Under the pieces are notes generated by a model that worked only from the letters and a program-made list of their open reading frames with translations, searched no databases and was not told where the DNA came from. From assembly GCA_965371445.1 (NCBI GenBank), contig CBDUYN010000210.1, forward strand, positions 1 to 16,789: a DNA stretch of 16,789 nt, in the 5' to 3' direction. This document shows positions 8,892 through 15,235 of the stretch, piece after piece. This DNA comes from DASWIG01 sp965371445. GTDB lineage: Bacteria > Acidobacteriota > Thermoanaerobaculia > Multivoradales > J023. Positions within the stretch are counted from its first letter, which is position 1. Every line of letters starts with the position of its first letter. The position numbers and the translations under genes are program-made.

Positions 8892-9644
8892 CTACCAAAC
8901 TCTCGCTTTCCTATTATCCGATCGACCTCACAGCTACTCCGCTTTGGCAGTTCATTTGCAGTCACAGGGAGCCAATTTCGAGGTGACTCCGAAGCGAGCA
9001 GCGGCAACTCCCAGAATTCCGCCGTCAACTACCCTTTCTTACAACTTCGCTCCTTTGACGGAACCGCGCACCACTGGCTGACGCCCGACCCCCAACTCAG
9101 CTTCTGGGACGACCCCATGACTCTCACCGTCAGCGAGCTTCCGCCGAGTCTCAATCCTGGCCTTTATTTCCTTACGGTTATTGTCGCCGGCGTCCCGAGC
9201 GAGCCCGCCCCCGTCGAATTCGAGTGCAGCCTCGCCATCACAGCAGCCCCAACCGATCAGACAGGGATGGTCGGCGAAACCGCCACCTTTACCGTCGAAA
9301 CCCAGGGCGGACGCTGGTTCCAGTGGCAACGCGACGGCATCGACATCCCAGGAGCCACCGGCCCGAGCTACACGACGCCTTCGCTCACCGTCGCCAGTCC
9401 CGGCACCACCACCTTCCGCGTCCTCGTGGACAGCGGCTGCACCAGCCAGTACTCCGAAGCCGCGACGCTCACCCTCGCCGACGGCATCGCCCCGACGGTT
9501 CAGGTCACCTCTCCCGTCGGCGGTGAACGCTGGCCTCTCTCCTCCCCGGGCGAGCCGCACACGGAACTCCTCACCTGGGCGATGATCGACAACATCCGAA
9601 TCTGCCAAGTCGACGTCGCCCTCCTTCACTCCGACGACGCCGGT

Positions 9645-9647
9645 TAA
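9645..9647 (+). other. In-frame TAA in paralog 2
   Basis: Aligned codons in paralog 1 (2110-2121) read S-Q-T-W; here they read G-stop-T-W. The same frame then stays open for 2.58 kb with strong homology, so this is a point nonsense lesion and not the end of the domain organisation. Confidence 0.85.
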
Positions 9648-12230
9648 ACCTGGCAGGAAACCCCACCCGGCGGCGGTCTCCCCTCCACTTTCGGTGCGAC
9701 GGAGCCTTGCCTCTATCCCGGCGAGCAGACGACAAGCTTCGAGTACACCGTCCCCGAAAGCCTGCCCTCCGGCGCGGTCGGTTCGCTCTACAAGCTCCGC
9801 GTCCGCGCAACCGATTTGGGCGGTCATGTCACGGAAGCCGTCAGCCCCAATCCGTTCCACATCGCCCAGCCCACTCCCGACGTCAAGACCCTCATCCTTG
9901 CCAACTTGCCACGCATGCAGACGAAGATGGTCCTGACCACGGACCAGATCAACGCGCTCCGCACCGAGCTCCAAAATCTCGCTGCGCACACCCGCGTGCA
10001 AGGTGAGATCATCGACCTCGACGCAGTCACCTTCCTCGGCGCCCTATACGCTGCCTGGGACGCTGGCACCGTCACCGCCAACGACGTCCTCTTCGCGGAC
10101 GGCGGTCTTCACGAGCACGTCCTTTCCACGCTCCTCGTGGCCTACCCGGGCGCCCGTAACCTCGTCCTCGTGGGTGACGACCGCATCGTCCCCATGGCGC
10201 GCATCGAGGACCGCGCCGTTCTTCTCCCCGAGAGCGATTACGCCGACATCACCCCGGCGAGCACAGTCGGTCAAGCGCTGGCCGATGACAAATACCTTTC
10301 CGACGACCCTCTCGCCCTGCGCCATCGACTGCGTCCCGACGAACTGGACGACGACGTCCTCCTGCCCGACTTCGCCGTCGGACGCCTCGTCGAAACCCCC
10401 GAGGAGATCATCCAGGCCATCGCGACCTACCTCGGCCAGGACGGCATCCTCGACCTCTCCGCCACCAACGACAAGGTCCTCGTCACGGCCTACGACTTCC
10501 TGCAGGACTCGGGACGCAAGATCCGCCGCCGCTGGAACGCGTCCTTCGACGTGCCCGACGATTCCCTGACCGCTTTCGTCGACGGTGAGCTGATCAGCTC
10601 CAACTGGGGCGTCGATACCGTCGAAGAACGGCGGCAAGCACTCCGCGACCGGATCGCCACCCCTTACGGCATCCTCAACCTCGAAGGCCACGCCACGCAC
10701 TTCGAGGAAGGCGTCCCGGGACAGAACCGCCAGGACATTCAAGGGCTTCCCACGTCGGAGATCTACGGCCCCGACGCCTGCGTCACGCCGACGTCCGGCG
10801 CTCTGGACCTGGCGGGTGCCGTCGTCTATGCCGTCGGCTGTCACGGTGGGCTTTCCGTGCCTGGGAGCTGCGCGTCCGACGCCGACCGGTCGCTCGACCT
10901 GCCGCAGACCTTCCTGGCCCGCGGCGCTTGCGCCTACCTCGCCAACAGCGGTTTCGGGTGGGGTCTCAAAAAAGGTATTGGCTTGAGCGAACGCCTCGTC
11001 GTCCTGCTGACGGAAGAGCTGACCCGTGGCGACGACCTCGTCGCCGTCGGCGACGCCGTCCGTCGCGTCAAAGAGCGTTACTACCTCGAGTCGCCGCGCT
11101 TCGACGCCTACGACGTCAAGAGCTCCATGCAGTGGACGCTGTATGGTTTTCCCATGTACGCCGTCAGGACCGGGCTGGCCCCCAGCCTGAGCACCCGCCG
11201 GGCCGAGCCCGGCGACGGCACCGAAAGTTTCGGTCCGGTCACCGTCACCCGGACGACGCGTTCGACGGCCCTGCCGTCGCACCTGACGCGCCTCGAGCTT
11301 CGCTTCGACTTCACCGCCGCCGGCGTCTACGCCAAGTACGACGCGGACGGCGAGAGCGTCACCGTCCTGGGTTGCCCTCATCCCGACGGCTGCTACTACA
11401 CCTTGAACGGTCTCGTCGAACGCGCCACCGGTGAGTCCGACTGGCCGCATGAGCCCTATTTCATCTACGACTCCCGGCTCTCCGGCACCAGCCAACACGG
11501 TGTGATCTGGCTCGGCGGTCCCTACGTCAGCGAAAGCGGCTGGACTCCGGTGATCGGTGAGATGGTCTCCAACAATCCCGAGGACGTTGGCAAGGGCGAG
11601 CTGCCGCGGAAGATCCTCATCTCGCCCCGCGCGCCGCGCAAGCCGCGCCGCTCGCTCGACGGCGGCGACGATTGCAGGACCTGGGACGAGGAGATCAACA
11701 GTGTCGTCGTACCGACCGGCGACGTCGTCCTTGGCGACGAGCCCGGCACCTCGACGCACCGGCTGCACCAGGAAGTCGGCCTGGAGGTCTTCTACTTCAA
11801 CAACCCGGACACCCCGGGCGAGAACTGCGACCGTGACGGTCCTGAATTCGGTTCCGAGCCTTTTCACGAGCTCCGCGGAGCGACCTTGCATTGGTCGGTG
11901 CCGGTCACCGACGCGTCCGGGATGTGGAGAGTCGTGGCGGTCTGGGACGACGAAGCGTCGGAGCGGTGGCGTCCGGTGGAGCTTCAGTACGACGCGATCA
12001 GCGGCACCTGGACCGGTAGCCTGCCCGTCGCCGGAGCCGAGCAGATCACTTACGTGTTGCAGGCCGTCGATGAGCGCGGCAACGTCACCTGGAAGGAGCT
12101 TGTCGTCCCGCCGCCGCCGTCGGGGATTCCTCTCGACCTGCCTGACACCATTGAAGTCGACGTCACGCCGGGAAGCGCGGACCTCGAGGTGACTCTTGCC
12201 ACGTCTTCCGGCGCTGGTCCTGGCGGATGA
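9648..12230 (+). pseudogene. C25 peptidase and beta-rich segment of paralog 2, downstream of the nonsense codon (part 2)
   Basis: This stretch continues the frame of the preceding segment directly after the TAA, starting T-W-Q-E as in paralog 1. It encodes the end of the GGERW module, a full C25 peptidase domain and the long beta-rich segment. Both presumed catalytic residues are kept: His in EGHATHF (nt 10689-10691) and Cys in VGCHGG (nt 10839-10841). The first candidate start, TTG at 9816, falls inside the GGERW module, has no ribosome site and would yield a protein without an export signal, so independent translation is unlikely. Near 12206 an extra T shifts the frame, and this frame closes with TGA at 12228-12230 inside what should be DUF11. 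Conservation of the active site suggests the lesions are recent, or errors in the assembly. Confidence 0.75.
12204..12207 (+). other. One-base frameshift in paralog 2
   Basis: Removing one T from TCTT (12204-12207) makes the protein continue as ATSPALVLADESLS, which aligns without a gap to DAAPDPVVAGDPLS in paralog 1. A one-base insertion in this short run is therefore the simplest explanation. Confidence 0.7.
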
Positions 12231-13011
12231 GTCGCTCAGCGTCACCGTCGAGGTCACGAATTCCGGTCCCGATCCGGCGAGCGGCCTCACCGTGGACTTG
12301 ACCCTGCCGTCCGACGCGATCTACGTCCTCGGCGGTGGCCCCGGCCGGAGCTGTGAGCTTTCCGGTAGTGATCTCGCCTGTGAGGGTGGCACCCTCGAAG
12401 CGGGCCTGACGTCACAGGTCGACGTCCTCCTTCTCGCTCCCCGCACCGGCGGAGCGTACGGGCTGAGCGCCTGCGCGAGCGCCGCGGAGGAGGATCCCGA
12501 CCCAGGCAACGATTGCGCCGACGCCGGCGTCGTGGTCATCGACGACTCGATGACCGACCTGACCATCGTCAAAATTGCCGACGGCGTCGACCCGACGCCG
12601 GGTACACAGATCAGCTACTTGATCACCGTCAGCAACCAGTGGCCCAACAACCCGGCCTATGGAGCGCTCGTCGAGGACATCTTCCCGCCCGAGCTGCGCG
12701 ACGTGACGTGGACCTGCGTCGCCAGCCTCGGCTCGTCGTGTACGGCGTCCGGGCCGGGAAACATCCTCGACACGGTCGAGCTCACGTCCGACGGCACGCT
12801 TCTGTATTTCGCCTCCGCCACGGTGGCTTCGACGGCGGTGGGGCCGATCACGAATGTTGCCACGGTTGAGGTGCCGGCGTCGATGGAGGATTTTGCGCCG
12901 GGGAACAACCGTTCGGAAGTCACCATACCCAGGCCGGTCGAGGGCCTCTTCAGTGACGGGTTTGAGAGTGGGGATACGTCACGATGGTCGAGCACGGTGG
13001 GTGGGGAGTGA
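12208..13011 (+). pseudogene. DUF11 modules and C-terminal tail of paralog 2 (part 3, after the frameshift)
   Basis: In the shifted frame the sequence gives two DUF11 modules (first with TNSGPDPASG, second beginning DDSMTDL) and the tail SDGFESGDTSRW, ending GGE and TGA exactly as in paralog 1. A TTG at 12196 opens this frame but lacks a ribosome site and an export signal. The segment is best read as the 3' end of the same broken gene. A palindromic repeat cluster begins about 40 bases after the stop. Confidence 0.75.
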
Positions 13012-13139
13012 GGACATGTGGGGTCGTATTCCAAAGAGAAAATCCGTCGGCGAGCCGGCGACTCGCCGGCCCGTCCCGGAGGGACGCTGTCTTTCCGTCC
13101 CGGAGGGGAACGCTGGGAGCGCCGGCGTCCCGCCGGCCC

Positions 13140-13158
13140 GGGGGGACGAAGTCCCCCC
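13140..13158. terminator. GC-rich hairpin, possible bidirectional transcription stop
   Basis: Arms GGGGGGAC and GTCCCCCC around a GAA loop form the most GC-rich stem of the cluster and lie between convergent genes. Neither strand has a following T-tract, so intrinsic termination is uncertain. Confidence 0.3.
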
Positions 13159-13291
13159 GCGTCCCGAAGGGACGCCATCGTCCCGAACGGACGCCATGCT
13201 CCAGGCCCTGTTTTCAACCCGGGACGGACGGTATCTTCGTCCCGCAGGGACGAAGATGCAAGAGCCGGCGAGACGCCGGCGCTCCCAGCGA

Positions 13292-13309
13292 GGAAGGCTC
13301 AAGCCTTCC
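13292..13309 (-). terminator. Hairpin overlapping the stop codon of the sigma-54 activator
   Basis: A 7-bp stem (GGAAGGC/GCCTTCC) holds the TGA stop of the activator gene in its loop. The activator-strand copy of the family A repeat follows at once. It may help end transcription or protect the 3' end; there is no T-tract. Confidence 0.3.
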
Positions 13310-14861
13310 CCAACTCCTTCAGACGAAACAACAACCCACGCGGCGACACCGCCAGATCCTCCGCCATACGCTGACGGTCTCCGTCGCAGCGCTCCCAGGA
13401 CTCCTCGATCTCGTCGGCGGTCAGGTCCGACGCCTTGCGAATGCGCGGGCTCTCGTCGATGCGCCGGTAGAGCGACGTCGGCGGGACGCCGAGACGGCGG
13501 GACGCTCCACGGACGCTCCAGCCGGTTTCCCGCAGAGCCTCAAGGAGCTCGTCCTCGTCGACGTCGGCGGCGGATCGCTCGGGCGGCGGCTCCTCGGGGA
13601 CGGACGCTTCCGGCGACGCGGCTTCGCCGGTCTTTTCGGCGAGCAGACGCTCCAGGCTGCGCGGCACGCCGACTTCCGAGCGTCCCTCGTTGGCGGCGAC
13701 GAGCTGGCGTACAGCGTTTTGGAGCTCCCGCACGTTACCCGGCCAGTGCCAGGACGCGAGACGCGCGACGAGCGACGCCGGCATCCAGGGAGGATCGTTC
13801 AGGTCTTCCGGCGGCTTGAGACGATGGGACTCGCCCTGAGGTAACTCCTGATGAAGAAAGTGGAGCAGAAGCCGTCCAATGTCCTCGCGACGGGCGCGCA
13901 GCGGGGGGATCTCGATCTCGCAGCTCGTCAGGCGGTGGAGCAGGGGGGCGCGGAATCTTCCGGCCTCGATCGCCGCTTCCAGGTCGGCGTCGGTGGCGGC
14001 GATCACGCGCACGTCGACGGTCTGCGCTTTGCGCGCACCTACCCGTTGGACCTCGCCGGTGTCGAGAGCCCGCAGCAAGGCGACCTGGACTTTGTCTTCG
14101 GTGGCGCCGATCTCGTCGAGGAAGAGCGTCCCACCGTGGGCACGTTGGAAGTAGCCGTCGCGGCGGTCGACGCCGGTGTAGGCGCCCCTTTCGGTGCCGA
14201 AGAGCTCGCTCCCGGCTTGATCAGCTGGAAAGAGACCCACGTTGACCGTGACGAAAGGACGCTCCTTCCGCGACGACGCATGATGAATCGCGCTGCTGAC
14301 CAGCTCCTTGCCGGTCCCGGTCTCGCCGCGCAACAGGACGGGATACCTCAGACCGGCCGCGCGCCGGATCTCCTCGCGCAGGCGTCCGATGGCGGAGCTT
14401 TCGCCGATCAGCTTGCCGTCGCCCACCGGCGGGACGTCGAGCTCGGCGAGGTGCAAGAGCAGGACGACGCGATGACCAAGGACCAGGACCGCGCCGCGCC
14501 GCAGATCGTCACGACGGAGTCGACGTACCCCGTCGACGGGCGTGCCGTCGAGCTCGAGGACCGTGGAGCTCTCGTCGGGATCGAGCTCGAGGCCACCGTC
14601 GGAGGTCGGCCGCAGGTGGAGGGGGCTCCGGCTCACGCGGGGGTGGTCAAGGGGGCGCGCCGTCCCGCCGCGGGGCGGGGCGAAGCGGGGCGCGCCGCGG
14701 GAGAGGGCGACGGGGCTCGCGGAGAGGAAAGGCGTGAGGACCGAACGGTCACCGACGCGTCCGGGGTCGTGGTGCCAGAGGACGGTCAGGCAGGGGACGG
14801 GGTCGCTGAGCCGCAGAGGGCGGGGGTCGCTCACGTCGAGCGTGGTTTCGTCGTGCTTCAT
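13299..14861 (-). CDS. Sigma-54-dependent enhancer-binding protein with FHA-like N-terminus and tandem C-terminal HTH
   Basis: This 520-residue activator would use ATP hydrolysis to remodel sigma-54 RNA polymerase. An FHA-like beta domain (about 20-140, with PRVSRS and LDGTPVDG) suggests input through a phosphothreonine partner such as a Ser/Thr kinase. The AAA+ domain (about 152-385) shows Walker A GETGTGKE (179-186), the sigma-54 contact loop as GAYTGV (226-231) in place of GAFTGA, Walker B GTLFLDEI (244-251), and WPGNVREL (373-380). A Pro/Glu-rich linker leads to a Fis-type HTH (437-468) and a second HTH-like segment (477-518). I chose Met at 14861 over the in-frame Met at 14885 because GAGGA lies six bases upstream of the former. 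The gene is divergent from the Kelch gene at 15236, whose -24/-12 promoter is its obvious candidate target. Confidence 0.92.
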   Translation of the reverse strand: MKHDETTLDVSDPRPLRLSDPVPCLTVLWHHDPGRVGDRSVLTPFLSASPVALSRGAPRFAPPRGGTARPLDHPRVSRSPLHLRPTSDGGLELDPDESSTVLELDGTPVDGVRRLRRDDLRRGAVLVLGHRVVLLLHLAELDVPPVGDGKLIGESSAIGRLREEIRRAAGLRYPVLLRGETGTGKELVSSAIHHASSRKERPFVTVNVGLFPADQAGSELFGTERGAYTGVDRRDGYFQRAHGGTLFLDEIGATEDKVQVALLRALDTGEVQRVGARKAQTVDVRVIAATDADLEAAIEAGRFRAPLLHRLTSCEIEIPPLRARREDIGRLLLHFLHQELPQGESHRLKPPEDLNDPPWMPASLVARLASWHWPGNVRELQNAVRQLVAANEGRSEVGVPRSLERLLAEKTGEAASPEASVPEEPPPERSAADVDEDELLEALRETGWSVRGASRRLGVPPTSLYRRIDESPRIRKASDLTADEIEESWERCDGDRQRMAEDLAVSPRGLLFRLKELGKA

Positions 14862-14867
14862 TGGGCG

Positions 14868-14872
14868 TCCTC
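14868..14872 (-). promoter_or_regulatory. Ribosome binding site of the sigma-54 activator
   Basis: The minus strand reads GAGGA, six bases before ATG at 14861. It lies within the eight extra codons of the longer frame and decides for the shorter start. Confidence 0.6.
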
Positions 14873-14889
14873 GGGACGGGGTCATTCTA

Positions 14890-14931
14890 GCGCATGTCTA
14901 GCGAGATCCTCTCAGACAGACACGCATGCGC
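14890..14931. promoter_or_regulatory. Inverted repeat just upstream of the activator gene
   Basis: The outer arms are GCGCATG (14890-14896) and CATGCGC (14925-14931). Nested inside are GTCT...AGAC and GAGA-TCC-TCTC (14896-14917). It lies directly upstream of the TAGAAT box, where an operator could sit. Autoregulation is a guess. Confidence 0.35.
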
Positions 14932-15035
14932 CTCTGGTCTGGGTGGCAAGGGCAAGCAGGCAAGAACCTTGGCTCGCATCTCGGACGTCGGAACGTTCCT
15001 CGAAGCTGTGCCACGCAGGCAGGCTGGCCCCGGGC

Positions 15036-15086
15036 GGCGAACCGCTTGTCTTGGGGGGCGACCAGCCCCCGAACAAGCGGATCGCC
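15036..15086. promoter_or_regulatory. Long inverted repeat, candidate enhancer site for the sigma-54 activator
   Basis: The outer stem pairs GGCGA (15036-15040) with TCGCC (15082-15086) and CCGCTTGT (15042-15049) with ACAAGCGG (15073-15080), with one A/A mismatch between them. The inner stem pairs GGGGGC (15054-15059) with GCCCCC (15065-15070) around GACCA. Its centre is about 140 bases upstream of the predicted start of transcription, a usual distance for sigma-54 enhancers. It could instead be a structured element unrelated to the activator. Confidence 0.45.
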
Positions 15087-15095
15087 GGACGGTTC

Positions 15096-15127
15096 GGAGC
15101 GTCCGCACAGGCGGCGTGGAGCGTCCG
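15096..15127 (+). promoter_or_regulatory. Direct repeat GGAGCGTCCG, two copies 22 bp apart
   Basis: Identical ten-base copies occur at 15096-15105 and 15118-15127. A 22-bp offset is about two turns of the helix, so both would face the same side, as expected for paired protein sites. They lie between the long inverted repeat and the -24/-12 promoter. Confidence 0.4.
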
Positions 15128-15174
15128 TGGAGGGTTGGATGGGAGGTTGGGAAGGCGATCCGGACGGTCAGGGG

Positions 15175-15190
15175 TGGCATCGGACTTGCA
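15175..15190 (+). promoter_or_regulatory. Sigma-54 (-24/-12) promoter of Kelch paralog 3
   Basis: The sequence TGGCATCGGACTTGCA matches the sigma-54 consensus TGGCACG-N4-TTGCA at both key elements. GG (15176-15177) and GC (15188-15189) are separated by exactly ten bases. Transcription would start near 15200, giving a leader of about 35 bases that contains the ribosome site at 15223. A gene for a sigma-54 activator is adjacent and divergent, which strengthens the call. Confidence 0.75.
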
Positions 15191-15222
15191 CTTCCTGGCG
15201 AGGACAGTTGAACACTTGGCTT

Positions 15223-15227
15223 GGAGG
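15223..15227 (+). promoter_or_regulatory. Ribosome binding site of Kelch paralog 3
   Basis: GGAGG lies eight bases before ATG at 15236 and fixes this start. Confidence 0.8.
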
Positions 15228-15235
15228 ATAGCGAC

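Larger units (their letters stand above)
6807..9647 (+). pseudogene. Headless DUF11 remnant fused in frame to a Kelch / early-set / Ig-like segment, ended by a premature stop (paralog 2, part 1)
   Basis: Homology to paralog 1 begins abruptly at PDPV inside the first DUF11 module. It runs through both DUF11 modules (6807-7520), then changes in mid-domain at about 7523 into Kelch units (to 8891), an early-set domain, an Ig-like domain (FQWQRDG again) and the start of the GGERW module. The frame then meets TAA at 9645-9647, where paralog 1 has CAG (Gln); one C-to-T change of a CAA codon would explain it. No signal peptide, plausible start or ribosome site is visible. The frame happens to stay open upstream to 5457, but that stretch is antisense to the rpn gene and has no protein resemblance. 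The frame continues beyond the stop (9648-12230). I read this as a recombination product now decaying; a translated fusion using an unusual start cannot be excluded. Confidence 0.75.
13054..13309. repeat. Dense cluster of palindromic repeats between convergent genes
   Basis: At least eight perfect or near-perfect hairpins lie in 256 bases. Family A stems are GCCGGCG/CGCCGGC with loop ACT (13054-13070), TCC (13121-13137) and AGA (13264-13280). Family B stems contain GTCCC/GGGAC with loops GGA (13072-13086), GAA (13140-13158, 8-bp stem), GAA (13159-13175) and GCA (13233-13257, 11-bp stem). The last, GGAAGGC-TCAA-GCCTTCC, spans 13292-13309. The copies beginning GCTGGGAGC are on the plus strand at 13112 and on the minus strand around 13289, so each points away from the gene it follows. 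I see no coding sequence in 13012-13298. Confidence 0.85.
14862..15235. other. Divergent intergenic regulatory region (374 bp)
   Basis: No convincing gene is present. The region separates the activator (minus) from Kelch paralog 3 (plus). It holds inverted repeats near both ends, a perfect palindrome GGAACGTTCC (14990-14999), CCGGACGGT twice (15085-15093 and 15160-15168), and one sigma-54 promoter. A TAGAAT at 14884-14889 on the minus strand resembles a -10 box for the activator but has no clear -35 partner. Confidence 0.7.

Noticed and set aside
9645..9647. Recoded stop (selenocysteine or pyrrolysine)
   Set aside because: The codon is TAA, not TGA or TAG, paralog 1 has Gln there, and a further frameshift follows.
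9816..12230. Independent peptidase gene starting at TTG 9816
   Set aside because: The start lies inside a conserved module, has no ribosome site and would lack an export signal.
10044..12290. 748-codon open frame on the minus strand
   Set aside because: It lies opposite the conserved C25/beta-rich coding sequence, shows no family pattern, and is the kind of shadow expected from GC-rich codons.
14894..15211. Small gene in the divergent intergenic region
   Set aside because: No ribosome site or recognisable motif; it covers the inverted repeats and the -24/-12 promoter.
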